Below, in pieces: positions 31,765-41,943 of a stretch of 64,000 nucleotides of DNA. Origin of the DNA: Alternaria dauci (taxonomy: Eukaryota > Ascomycota > Dothideomycetes > Pleosporales > Pleosporaceae); NCBI RefSeq assembly GCF_042100115.1, contig NC_091277.1, positions 1,240,001-1,304,000 on the forward strand, written 5' to 3'. Both the position numbers and the translations under genes were made by a program. The notes below the pieces were generated by a model, which was given only the letters and a program-made list of their open reading frames with translations, had not been told where the DNA came from and did not search any database. Positions within the stretch are counted from its first letter, which is position 1; each line of letters starts with the position of its first letter.

Positions 31765-34153
31765 TTAGAACTGAAATGAAAGCAAGTCATCGAACAGACT
31801 TTGTCCCCCGAACCCAGTTTGTAGTGGTACCAAATTCATGAAGGAATTCCATGAAGTATCTCCTGCGTTTGCCGGAACGTCTGTATCCGAAGTTGTGGGG
31901 GTTGTTACTTGTAGGTCTCTAGATACGTTGTTGATGAAGCTTTCCACGTTGAATGTACGTGCTCTCTTGCTGAACGAGGGAGTTAGGTCGCCGAATTCTG
32001 CAGGCTGTTGGCGCTTTCTGGGGTTGGCACTTCCTCCTTCCTGAAGCTCACGCTGCAGGCCAGATAGCAACTGCACACCGCGTGAAGCTATCTTGCTGTC
32101 TTCATATGTTCTCAGGTAGCTAATTGCGTCTTTGACGAGTTTTTGGTGTTCCTCAAATTCCCTTTCACTGGCCGATCGATGGAACGTATCGAGGCTGAGA
32201 ATGATCCCCGCTGCTACCGAGAAAGCTTGTTCAATCTGCAGTGGTAGAGATACGAAGTTAGTGTATGTCTCACATGCATTTCTTACAGTCACAACTTACC
32301 CAAAGCGTCGGCCCATGATCTTCGGTGCCAGATAATGCTTCTTTCAAAATAGTTTTGGATGCTGCTATGCAGGTCCGGCGTGTAAACGAAAACGCGGAGT
32401 TCGAGAATGAAAGCCCGATGAACTTCCGATGTATCTGAAAGGTGCGCGTACGAAATCAGTATATATGTCACATGCAGTTCGTACAGGGAAATTTCTCACC
32501 ATGATGATCTTGTGCGAGGCACATATTGCCAATGAGCGTCTGGCCCACCCAACATAAATAGGCCAACCCGTTGCTACGGGCGCATTGTTGGAGAGGAATG
32601 TAGGCATACACGCGGTAGCAAGCTTGCGCATCTTCTCGTCGTATTTCAGCACCTGCTCATACTTTGTGAAAAGTGTGTTGCAGCCTGCCATTGCATCCAA
32701 CAGCTGCGGCATAAGTGCTGCAATATCATAGCGATAGTTGCAATAGCTCGCCTGGGTTGGTGTAGATAATGGCAGTGGCACCATATCTTCATCATTGCAA
32801 TTGAGAGGCTTCGAGGTCTTGAAGAAGCGAGGGTTCAACGAATATGACTCAGAGAACGGAATCTGGAACCAGTCTTGCGTGCAAAGCTGATTGAACACCC
32901 GTCGACCAGCCTCGCGTTGACGCAGTTGCTCCTTCGAGGTAGCTTCGACTGCGCTCTCAGGTCCAAGGCGGTGTAGACCGAGGCTTTGGGCGATGCGACC
33001 AGCTGATGCAAGCAGTATTGACTGGCTGTTCGACTTGCCTAAAATGTGAGCCGCGATAGTCAAAGTCGCAATAGCTTGTACAGAGTATATCGTATGGGTC
33101 TCGATATAGCTCGCGACTTCGAGGCATGTCACGGTCGCTTCGTACCACCTTTGAGACAAGATCATCCGCTCCTCAAATGAAAATCCCCAAGACTGATAAA
33201 CAGATGATGGCGCACATGTAATACTCCCAGTCATTATAGCAAACAGCAGACTTAGCCATTGCAAATTCAGGTCCTCATGCCGAACGTCGCCTTCATATTC
33301 ACCCATGAAAAGGTCCAGATCACTCTCGAACATTGCTGAGGAATAGGACCCGTGGTACCATAAGATGGAGGTGTTATGATACTCCACAAGTTGTACGATG
33401 TGAGTCTTGTCTGGAAGAAGGGCTTCGAGTACATCAAGCCGTGCGTCTCTGCTGGCATCGCATGGAATATTTGACGTAGCCGCTCCATCATCTTGTCTGA
33501 AACTCAGTCGCATTGGCCCGCTGTTATGTTCTGGCGAAGTTCCATATTCGGCATCCTTTTTGCGGCCCCATGCCAGAAACTCCAGCACAGTAGCTGCATC
33601 GCCAGTTTCTACTGGTTGTGATGTGATGTCGTCATCTGGAGACAAAGCAGTCGCTCTATCATTTGTGGGATTTGTTGGGATATCAGCGAGTCGTGAGGTA
33701 GGTCGCGGTGTTTCGCTGGAGATAGTTTTATGTTGCTCCAGAAGCCTAGCTTCAAGCTGGCCTACACGGTCGAGTAGTGCGCGCACGAGATCGTCAGACC
33801 CTGTTGTCGCGCCCTGGGTTTGATGAACAGGATTTGGCGCTGAGGATGTCACGACGGTGTCTTCTCTTGTACAAAAGCTTGCATAGCCCCTGTTTCACTT
33901 AGCACGAGATGACTTAAATGGTTTGGCCGCACTCAGAAGCCAGTTTGCCAACTTCCAGTCAAAATCCAATATATGGTCTTGCTCTTGCAAGCCCACTTTA
34001 TTGCCAAAGCCGGGGCTGTCTTGGAGACGGAGGCGCTGACCTTCGGGTACACGTACTGCAAGGCACGTGCTTATCGCATTTGATCTTCCTTCTATAGCAC
34101 TCTGTACATGTCAAACGGGGCCGCGGCCCTTTGGAGGCGTTACTATTGTCCAT
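31765..34153 (-). CDS. Zn2Cys6 cluster regulator, four exons
   Basis: Exons 34153-34041, 33889-32500, 32434-32300 and 32235-31765 give 702 aa. The first, 113-nt exon carries most of the zinc cluster, CTECYRRKIKCDKHVPCSTC; the last Cys (Cys44) comes after the 151-bp intron in TRRGYASFC. Cysteines are 16, 19, 26, 32, 35 and 44. A short coiled coil, DDLVRALLDRVGQLEARLLE (about residue 67 on), follows as dimerisation element, then the fungal_trans domain with SWGFSFEERMILSQRWYEA, GRIAQSLGLHRLG and, across the next junction, IHRKFIGLSFSNSAFSFTRR. Probably regulates the permease, amidohydrolase and dioxygenase, by position. Introns 2 and 3 are introner-like. The large second exon has no in-frame ATG near its 5' end, so the upstream exon is required. 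Confidence 0.88.
32236..32299 (-). mobile_element. Introner-like element (regulator intron 3)
   Basis: 64 bp, GTAAGTTGTGACTGTA...CTAACTTC...CTGCAG. Without gaps its first 56 bases match 46 bases of the intron at 57534-57594 in an unrelated gene, far beyond splice-site conservation. The core is GCATGTGAGACAT followed by the branch site ACTAAC. Confidence 0.65.
32435..32499 (-). mobile_element. Introner-like element (regulator intron 2)
   Basis: 65 bp, gtgaga...tttcag. From CTGTA to the acceptor region, 34 of 46 bases match intron 3 of the same gene without gaps, including TGCATGTGA and TTTCGTA/CTTCGTA. Two related introns 135 nt apart in one gene suggest repeated insertion or local copying. 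Confidence 0.55.
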
Positions 34154-34626
34154 GGTGAGAGTGACCGTGTCGGCCGGTTAGATGTTACAATCGAGGGGCG
34201 CCTTGATCCCATGAGAACTGTAGTCCCAAAATTACGTGTCTAGCACCAAAAAGAGGCATCGACTGTCAGTTGGTGATCGGGGTGTCGTGCGATAAGGACT
34301 AAGACGGAACAGGGTGCGGCCGAGAATGCGGAACTCACCAATTTAGTTACCCCACTTCACTTCAGCCGCGCCTTTCATCCGTCTCATAGACAGCGGCCGC
34401 CTATCTTAGCACTACCATGAAGCCATTGACGATGACGGCCGATTGCCGCGGCCGCCCAGGCTACATTGGCTTTGGCACGCCTGGGGGTTTACTGCGACAT
34501 CATATGCATCCACACAAGAATGGCGGAACATAAGAGTAGGTATGGATTTCCCTCCATAGAATACACTCATCTCGTACGTCAAACTCATCATCGTCATCAA
34601 GTACCCCGAACCTACAACATCTCATC
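34154..34626. promoter_or_regulatory. Divergent promoter, cluster regulator / dioxygenase
   Basis: 473 bp. Two HGATAR sites: CGATAA 34290-34295 and AGATAG on the minus strand at 34401-34406. Several CGG/CCG triplets (for example 34172-34178 and 34317-34332) could be Zn2Cys6 half-sites; spacing does not match a site I know. Confidence 0.45.
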
Positions 34627-35790
34627 ATGGCACCAACGAAATATGTTGATCGCCCTGTGCCGACCATCTCCCTCCGCGACTTCGACTCTCGAATCGATGT
34701 GATTACACAAGAACTTGTCGATGCAGCAGAGAATCATGGATTCTTCTGTATTATAGACCACGGCATAACACGCGATGCTGTTGATGCGATCTTCGACCAG
34801 TCAGCACGCTTCTTCAACCAACCCGATCCCGTAAAGTCCCAGGTGCCTTTTTCTCCTCAGCACAATGCTGGATGGGAGAAGAACGCGCAAATCAGGCCAT
34901 CGACTGGTGCAGTTGACCGCAAAGAATCTTACCAGATGCAATTTGGCGAGGGCATGAACGGTGAGCTAATTCTTCCCATCTTTCGTGTGTGTGTAACCAG
35001 GCTGATGGGTGGTTAGGCCGATGGCTAGACGATGAGACCTTGCCTGGCTTCAAGGCGGAAGCCCTGGCATTCATGCACAAAGTACAGGGCGTTAGCGAGA
35101 ACCTCATGAGGTGCTTTGCACGAGGATTGAACTTTGAGGACGACTACTTCATCAAAGCACATGATGTCAGAAGGCCGGAGTCTCAGACCGTGTGCCGGTT
35201 ACTGCATTATTTCGAAACTCCGCGGTTACCAAATCCCACAGGAGAAGTGCATCACAGAGCGGGTGCGCATGCTGACTGGGATTTTTTGACCTTACTGTTC
35301 CAGAAGGCAGGCCAGTCTGGTCTCGAGATCTGTCCAGGACGGGAAGTTTCGACGTCATTCGGCTATGGAGACGCGTGGACAAAGGTTGAGCCTGATGCCG
35401 ACAAGAACGCGATCGGTATGTTAACAGTGTTGAAACTTGAAAGGCGCACTCTAACCACATCACACAGTCTGCAACGTCGGCGACCTGCTCATGTCATGGT
35501 CCGACGACCGCTTCAAGTCCACATTCCATCGCGTCAAGGCTCCGTGTGAGCCCGACGACTACTATGGCGAGCGCTATAGTATCGCCTTTTTCAACCAACC
35601 GTGCAAAGATGCTGAGATCCAAGGTCCGCTAAGGAAGTATCCAATGGTAACAGGAGAGGAGTTTACCAGGAACGCTATGAGTCGGAACTATCAGGCTATA
35701 CAAGAGAAGTTGAAGAAAGAGCAAGAGCCGGTGGTCAAGGTCGTCGAGGTGGATGCGACAACAGCTCGTGCAGTCAGCGCTACCGCATAA
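34627..35790 (+). CDS. 2-oxoglutarate/Fe(II) dioxygenase, isopenicillin-N-synthase-like
   Basis: Exons 34627-34960, 35017-35415 and 35468-35790 give 351 aa. The N-terminal DIOX_N part has VPTISLRDFD and ENHGFFCIIDHGI. The catalytic jelly roll has GAHADWDFLTLLFQ (iron ligands His196 and Asp198), STFHRVKAP (His265) and ERYSIAFF (Arg280-x-Ser282 for 2-oxoglutarate). All key residues are present. This fold includes thymine 7-hydroxylase, flavonoid and gibberellin oxidases and tailoring enzymes; it is not the TauD fold of fungal xanthine dioxygenase. Next to a nucleobase-type permease and a deaminase, oxidation of a ring or N/C-methyl group is the likely task (inference). The intron-1 acceptor is ggttag at 35011-35016, because the earlier ccag would give a stop. 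Confidence 0.88.
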
Positions 35791-36296
35791 GGCTTATTGA
35801 GGGCCGAATTTTATTCAGTTATTCAATGTTTTCCATTCCACTTGAAGGTTGTACAGTCGCGTAGATTCCCTGGCGTGGCGTCGGTCTTTACGTTGCACCG
35901 ATCTAGGACTACCTAGGTATCGACCATGTCTCGTTCTGTCGTGAATCCTCCGTCCACCCTGGATACTATCACAACTTCTTCTGAAAGTATCACAAGATTT
36001 CTCGCTACTTCAAATCTACAATGAGCGTTCATATGCAATGTGGCAATGTCGTATGAAGGTGTAGTGCAGCTTGAAGTATAGGCTCAAGTGGAGTGACTGT
36101 CGGAGATGACAAAAAGGCAGATAGCCAACACCATAGCGAACATGTGCCTGGGGGTATTTCAGACGAAAGTCTCAAATAGATACTGAACAACCAAGATGAT
36201 CATTTTGCCATTCGTATGTAAGTCAGGATTGGTGACACAGCTACCACGATCAAGTCTTGGTCGCGCTGTTCCAGCGAACATGCCAATGAAGCTTCA
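35791..36296. other. Convergent 3' region
   Basis: 506 bp between the dioxygenase and PSO2 stops. Nothing beyond presumed 3' UTRs. It marks the right border of the four-gene group. Confidence 0.4.
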
Positions 36297-38981
36297 CTAT
36301 GACCAACCCTGGCCGTGCTCACCTAGCTTGAACAGCCCGTTCTTTTTCTTGTCCGCTGCCCACCTATCGCACCAAGCTTTCATCTTCTCTCTGCTCTTTG
36401 CGCTACCCACGTTGACCGTTGGAATTATCTTGTCGATATGCAAAGCGCAACAAAACATGGTCAGCTCTCTGAAACTGCTATGCTCACTGTACGGTACACC
36501 GAAGCAGCTTGCCCGACTTCCACTCCCGGCCTGAGGCGTAAGATCTTTCATAGCAAAAGTGCTCTTCCAGTTATCAGAATGCAGTACGGTCTGTACTTGT
36601 GGCGATTCGGTAAAGCGACCTTTTGGTGGGCGGTAGTTCCAACCTGAGGGTCTGAAACCGACCACACGCGAAAACGTGTCAGCATAGTCGCGCAGATAAT
36701 CGTCCAGAGTCTCCGCTCGAATCTCGAACAGCGGAGTCATATGCACTTGAGCTGCACGGGGATCCGTTGTAAGCAGTGCGTCTAGTTCGGGGTCTTCGAG
36801 AGCCTTGCAAATGCGCTGTTTGTTGGCAGGCGCGAAAATCTTGCTTCCTAGGGCTTTTGCGATGCCAGTGCATATACGCTCTTTCCCGATGCTGTATGTG
36901 CCTACAACAACGAGAAGTCGGCCTCGTTCAGGGCTTTTGGGTTCACCTGCATTATCTGCATTTGCGCCCTTTCGAACGAACTGAACCATGCCTTGACCCG
37001 CGCGCTCTCTTTTCATTCTCTCCCATCCATCGGAGTCGTCCGCGCGGCCCTTGCTGAGGCTAACGCACATGTCTGCGCAAGCCTGGATAACTTGCTTCTG
37101 AGGCGGGAAAGCGTATTTGGGATTCAGGTAGGTGGTATCGAGATAGCAAGCGTCCAGCTTCTGTTGCCGGTTCTTTCCGCTTACAGCGTCCAAAACATCT
37201 GGTCGCAGTAGTGGATGTTCAATGTGTGCTTGACACGCACGGAAGTCTCCACAGTGTAGGACTCGCTGTAGTCTTGGGCTCTTGCCTTTGCTGAGTTCCT
37301 TCTCGAACAAGAATAAAGAACTACCAGGACAATGGTTTGCAGAGATCATTGTGACATGAACCCCTTCAGTTCCTGGCACTTCTGTCTTCTTTTCAAAGTC
37401 CAGATCAACTACCCATTTGGGATCTACGCGAAGCTGCTGGCGTACCAAGTTGCCAGTGACTTTGCTGCAATATATCGGCCCGTGTTTCCACGATGAAGTA
37501 AGTCCAATGTAGTGATCGCTGTGGAAATGACTGAGGAAATACGCGTTCTGGCCTTTGACAGCCCCATAGCGGAAAGCGTCAACAGCAATGAAGAAGTCTG
37601 GCATAATTTTGTAGAACGGGCAGGTACGTTGGTATGCGGGCTTGCCACGAGATTTGTTGTTTTCCGCCGCAGCAGATGCCCATGCCGCGTCTTCAGCATG
37701 GCCGGCCATAAGTTTCGAGAAAGCCGAACTTGGCTGGGCACTGGTCTTTGCAAGTTGAAATGGGTTTGCCTGACCCGGTTTGGCTAGCCTTTCTGGTCTC
37801 TTGAATGCATTCGCTTTACTCGTTGTGGTCAGCCTGTTCTCTTCCTGGGGCTTCTTCGCTACAGGTAGCGGGAGTGGGTTGCCATCTAAGCATGCATTGA
37901 CGTGCACAGATACATCTTGCTCTGACAGGCCTGGAAGATTGTTGCCGCATACTGGACATGAAAGTGTATCTTTGGCATTTGGCTCTTCCTGCTTAATCTC
38001 GGGGGTATCGCTTTCTGGAAAGAGAGGTGGAGCGTCGAACTCGTCGAGATCGCCCTCGAAGCCTGCCTCCTCCATCTCCAGCTTATGCTGTTCCTTCATC
38101 CATCGTCTTTCATCGTATTCTTCGCCTTCGAGCAAATCGTCGTCTTCGAGATCTTCGTATTCGTCCAAGTCTTCGCCGCCATGTTGAGACGTGTATTCGG
38201 ACCTCAGTGGTGGGGGTTCGTGGGGAATATGGTCTTCGGTACTATCTGGGGGTAAGGGAGCCTCCGTTGGTTTAGTAATTGGCGACTCGTCATTCTGTCC
38301 TCGTATGTCCATACCTGTAGTTGTTGCAGGTACTTCTACATCGTCGTCTTCGGATTCTGAGTCGTCGACAAAGGGTCCAGACTTCTTCCGCGGCTTTGAC
38401 GCCTGCTTGGGAACATCGACTGCCAGCGCGTCCAAAGTGTTGCTTTCCGCATCAGTGGGCGGGGCTGGCGAACAGGTGGGCGCAGGTGCTTCCGCCTCTT
38501 CGCTGACTTTTTGCCTCTTGATGCTCCCGCCATTCTCATTATAGCGCTCCTCCTCATTGTCTGTAGTCATGACGCCATTGCTCTTCTCGTCACTCCAACC
38601 CACGTCGTCCTCATCGCCGTCGAACACAACGGTTGGATTTGACCCCCGTTCTTGTAAGAATATGCGGCTGTTGATCTCCTCGGCCTTTTTGAAGAATGCC
38701 ATGATGTTGCCATTTGGCGTGCCGGTCGGCTTCTGCTTCCTGACATTGCTGGCGGGCGACTTCTTGGCGAAGTCGGCCGGTGTGAGAGTGGTTTGTACCA
38801 CGGCCTTCTTCGGTGGAGAGGCTTTCGTGTTTGGCTTTGGCGCAACCTTCTTCGTCGCCGTCTTGGTAGCCATTCCTGCTGAGGAGGAGGACGAGCGGGG
38901 TGGCGAGGGGGGCCGGCCGGTGGAGGGCGTCAATCGGGCTTCTTCCGGCAAGGAATGGTTTTCTCGGGGGTTTCTGAACAT
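36297..38981 (-). CDS. PSO2: DNA interstrand cross-link repair nuclease, SNM1/PSO2 family
   Basis: Single exon, 894 aa; ATG at 38873 (MATKTATKK) is an alternative start. The first 330 residues are disordered and acidic. A UBZ4-type ubiquitin-binding finger, CPVCGNNLPGLSEQDVSVHV, is at about 339-361. The metallo-beta-lactamase domain starts near FFIAVDAFRYGAV with the HxHxDH motif SHFHSDHYIGL (about residue 489) and SANHCPGSSLFLF; the beta-CASP/DRMBL region ends with GVPYSEHSSFREL and IPTVNVGS. This is a 5'-3' exonuclease that works in the nucleus on cross-linked DNA. A degenerate PCNA-interaction motif (N90-x2-I-x2-FF, in NGNIMAFFKK) lies in the N terminus. Complete, with all catalytic residues. 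Confidence 0.95.
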   Translation of the reverse strand: MFRNPRENHSLPEEARLTPSTGRPPSPPRSSSSSAGMATKTATKKVAPKPNTKASPPKKAVVQTTLTPADFAKKSPASNVRKQKPTGTPNGNIMAFFKKAEEINSRIFLQERGSNPTVVFDGDEDDVGWSDEKSNGVMTTDNEEERYNENGGSIKRQKVSEEAEAPAPTCSPAPPTDAESNTLDALAVDVPKQASKPRKKSGPFVDDSESEDDDVEVPATTTGMDIRGQNDESPITKPTEAPLPPDSTEDHIPHEPPPLRSEYTSQHGGEDLDEYEDLEDDDLLEGEEYDERRWMKEQHKLEMEEAGFEGDLDEFDAPPLFPESDTPEIKQEEPNAKDTLSCPVCGNNLPGLSEQDVSVHVNACLDGNPLPLPVAKKPQEENRLTTTSKANAFKRPERLAKPGQANPFQLAKTSAQPSSAFSKLMAGHAEDAAWASAAAENNKSRGKPAYQRTCPFYKIMPDFFIAVDAFRYGAVKGQNAYFLSHFHSDHYIGLTSSWKHGPIYCSKVTGNLVRQQLRVDPKWVVDLDFEKKTEVPGTEGVHVTMISANHCPGSSLFLFEKELSKGKSPRLQRVLHCGDFRACQAHIEHPLLRPDVLDAVSGKNRQQKLDACYLDTTYLNPKYAFPPQKQVIQACADMCVSLSKGRADDSDGWERMKRERAGQGMVQFVRKGANADNAGEPKSPERGRLLVVVGTYSIGKERICTGIAKALGSKIFAPANKQRICKALEDPELDALLTTDPRAAQVHMTPLFEIRAETLDDYLRDYADTFSRVVGFRPSGWNYRPPKGRFTESPQVQTVLHSDNWKSTFAMKDLTPQAGSGSRASCFGVPYSEHSSFRELTMFCCALHIDKIIPTVNVGSAKSREKMKAWCDRWAADKKKNGLFKLGEHGQGWS

Positions 38982-39699
38982 TGAGGAGTTAGTTGAGCAT
39001 AACTGGAGAGGTTTGCACTGCTCGTGTCATTGGGAACATGCAGGCGAACCAGTGGCGACTGAGCGGCTTAACGCGTGCCAAGACAAACGCGTCAACACGT
39101 GCAAATGCGCGATCTCAAAGTACCGACATGTTCAGCATCACAGCGGCCTCCATACGATTGGCAGCGTCCTTGGTACTGAGTCGTGATTGCTTGCCCTTCA
39201 AGCTCCATAGAGGCACGTTGTACATTTTCTCCTGATGCACACACATCTGTTCTGTGGAAGCTTGCCCATGTGTCGGTAGGGTGATTACATCAGCGAACGC
39301 GCTTATGTCCGCGAAGTCATTCAATGGACAGTCATCTCTCAGCACTCGATTTCCCTCACAGTTATGCAGAACCTTTTAGAACGTCATATTTACATCTTTT
39401 CGCATCGCTCCAAACAGTGTCCCCGCTCCCTGTCGTGGGTCTAGAAACCTTCAGGGGCGCCTCAGTCATGTCTGTTCCTCCAGCACGAGTCTTCGCATGC
39501 ACAGCCGCTGCTATAAACAGAAAGGTAGTATGATGGCACGCTGAACTGTGCAGTATTGGCCTGAGGACACGACGTCAAGGACCAATCGCCGACAGGCTGA
39601 CGCGGCCGACGCTGCAAGCTGAACGCCAGATCACGTGGCTTTGAACTACGCTTCACCTCGTCAGACTGCATCATCCACAAATTCACTTGTCGTGGCACG
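38982..39699. promoter_or_regulatory. Divergent promoter, PSO2 / mitochondrial protein
   Basis: 718 bp between divergent starts. A few HGATAR-like strings but no cluster. No gene seen. Confidence 0.35.
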
Positions 39700-40144
39700 A
39701 TGCCCTTCTCTTCCCTTTCACGCACTCGGTTTCTCGGTTGGCGCGGAATCGCACCCCCACATTTCCATGGCCGTGCTGTCCAGCTAAGATCAGCGTCAAA
39801 CATCACCTCGTATTCGAAACCCGAAACGGGAAATGCAGCCTTGCGACGATCAAAATAGCAGCACCTACAGATATCATGTCTTGATCGCTCCAGAATACCA
39901 AAATGCATCTCAGCTGAATGCGATGAAGCCCCGATCAGACGACCTTTTCTTGCTCTTCTTTCGTGTCATGTACTTGACCATTTTCACTGGGTACACTTGT
40001 TTCACGATCTTGGGCTTTGCGGCTATCGGAGCCGGCATCGGTATGGTAGCAACTGTTGTAGTTGCTGCTGGGTCTGAGGTTGCCTTTGTACTGAATAAGA
40101 AAGAGGAGGCAGAGAAGTTGAGATTGGAGCGATACTTGGCGTGA
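39700..40144 (+). CDS. Probable mitochondrial membrane protein, spliced
   Basis: Exons 39700-39809 and 39862-40144 (intron gtattc...tagcag, 52 bp) give 130 aa. The first exon begins MPFSSLSRTRFLGWRGIAPP and continues Arg/Ser-rich with no acidic residue in the first 35 positions, a good mitochondrial presequence. The second exon has one or two hydrophobic stretches, LFLLFFRVMYLTIFTGYTCF and ILGFAAIGAGIGMVATVVV, and a charged Lys/Glu C-terminal helix. No family recognised. Without splicing the first frame stops at a TAG inside the intron. The gene model is inferred from the two matching halves only. Confidence 0.5.
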
Positions 40145-40320
40145 GAAGATTCCATGGCATGAAGATTTCGGCAGGACCGAGCAGAAAGGAGTCAAGCTGG
40201 GTACCTGTCCCTGAAAAAAAACGGACTCCAAAAGAAAGAGGTGGTGCAACAGCTACTACTCCCCGCTTCTCAATCAGCATGGCTAGCGCAGCCCATCATC
40301 TCTACCAGATTCAATGCAGC

Positions 40321-41122
40321 TCAGTTGCCGTTCCACACAGCTGGCCCCGGAGCAGTATAGCTCGTCGCGATGGGATAGTACGACCATCTCAGACCAGCAT
40401 CGTTCGCGTTGTACGCACCCGGAAACGCTACCAAAGGCCCAGGCCTACCACTTCCACCGCCAATAACCTCCACCTGTGCGCACGAAAGATAAATTTGCGC
40501 ACCACCGACCGAAGAAGCTTGGTGAAGCGCAATCGACTCTACACGGACAAGATACTTGCCGCTGGGCACATTCTTTGGAATCTGGAACTCAACTTGCGAT
40601 TTCTCTAGTCTGGCGTCAGCTATGCAGGGCGGAAAGGATAACGTAGGCGGATCAAGACTCACGATACGCCGGCCATGTGCTCTCCCCACTGGTCAATGGA
40701 CTCCCCACTGCGCTTATACTCGCTGCTTTGAACCATACGTTCCCCGCTGCCTCCCACGTATTGATATCCGCACTATCGGGTACTTTCGCCATGTAGAATT
40801 GCACCGGTCCAAAGTGCGAAATCGAAGCCGCGGCGACGAAGCCTAAGATATCGCCAGCAGCCACAGTTGCGGTGCCTGTCCCAGGGCGGTTTTGGAAGCA
40901 GCGCATGTCGGGGCTAGTAACCGAAGTAACACCCGAATTGGTTTGGTAGTTCTTGGTTTGCCGAATAGATGTCCATTCCGCTGCCTCAGCAACGCCATTG
41001 AGAATGAGCTTGGGGAAGCGATCTTGTGAAGGTTAGCTCAACCCCTCTGGGAATGCTGTGGTGAACTTGCAATGAGCTTGCGCTGCAGTAGCGAGGATGG
41101 AGAGGGCTACAAAGAGATGCAT
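40321..41122 (-). CDS. AA9 lytic polysaccharide monooxygenase (secreted)
   Basis: Exons 41122-41071, 41022-40663 and 40619-40321 give 236 aa. Signal peptide MHLFVALSILATAAQA is cut before His17, which becomes the N-terminal copper ligand (histidine brace). The second ligand is His87 in SISHFGPVQFY. Conserved His170, Gln179 and Tyr181 (ALHQ...GGAQIYLSCAQ) shape the axial site. The enzyme cleaves cellulose or related glucans oxidatively outside the cell. There is no carbohydrate-binding module or GPI signal. Intron 1 is GC-AG (GCAAGT...CACAAG): only this splice gives HYRFPKLILNGV, the family's N terminus. Intron 2 is 43 bp. Convergent with the mitochondrial-protein gene, 176 bp apart. Confidence 0.9.
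41023..41070 (-). other. GC-AG spliceosomal intron in the AA9 gene
   Basis: 48 bp, donor GCAAGT, acceptor CACAAG, branch site CTAAC (gagctaacc). It lies one nucleotide after the codon of the copper-binding His. A GT donor 4 nt downstream would shift the frame. Confidence 0.75.
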
Positions 41123-41943
41123 TCTGAGCAAGTTGCGATGGGAAGCTGCATTGCGAACAGTCATAGACGGCATTGCGGTAATCATGATAATATATACAGC
41201 AAGTCACTCTGGTCATGCATCACTGTATTAATGTAAGCTAAAGACATTTATAGTATTCTCGGCAACTATGGCTGCACAGATGATGCGCGCTTAGATTGCT
41301 ATCATGCATACCCAGATTGAGCCAAGCAGATGAGATACGCACGATGAAAGCACACATGACCACCTTGCGCTGTTCGAATCTGCTTGACGAACTCCATTCA
41401 AAACCTATTCTTGTCCCTACACAACAACAAACAAACATGTTGTAAGGACCCGATCTTGCAACTGCTTTCAGTATTCCGCTGAGGTCACTCGGATAGGTGT
41501 TGAGACCGCCAGTCGACTGTGAAGACACAAGTGTAGAGTTGCCGCATTTGTATTTGGGATACCCAAGGAAGCTCAGTATCGAAACAAGCTCGGCCGGAAA
41601 GAGCAAGAGAAGCGTCTAGATTACAATATTCGGTGAGAAAGTATATGTATGGTTACTGTGAGATGACATTGACCCATTTGCAAGATGATGTTCCATAGTT
41701 TGCTGTCGAGATACTTTGAAGATACTATATTCGACAACAGAGAGCTCTATCATGTTACATTCAACTCAAAGTGCGTTCTCCATCAATCCTTGCGCGCAAC
41801 GCCGCACTGCCCTCCGCCTCTACAAACGCAAAGAGGGACCCTGACTGGGCTCGTGCGAAGTGATTGGCTCTAGGGGGCTCCTTTCACCCTTCAAACAACG
41901 GTGATTCGCACCACTCTGTGAGCGCTCTTTCCACATCCACTTT
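41123..41943. other. Gene-free stretch, 0.8 kb
   Basis: Promoter side of the AA9 gene and 3' side of the coiled-coil gene. A 122-codon frame at 41238-41606 has no ATG start and no family features. Confidence 0.4.
41189..41196 (-). promoter_or_regulatory. Candidate TATA box for the AA9 gene
   Basis: The minus strand reads TATATATT about 70 bp upstream of the ATG at 41122. Confidence 0.3.

Noticed and set aside
32500..33852. Cluster regulator appeared to lack a DNA-binding zinc cluster, with a large exon whose frame opens with GTG rather than ATG.
   Set aside because: A 113-nt upstream exon (34153-34041) encodes the first five cysteines and, after a 151-bp intron, the sixth; the joined frame is exact. 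It is a normal Zn2Cys6 factor.
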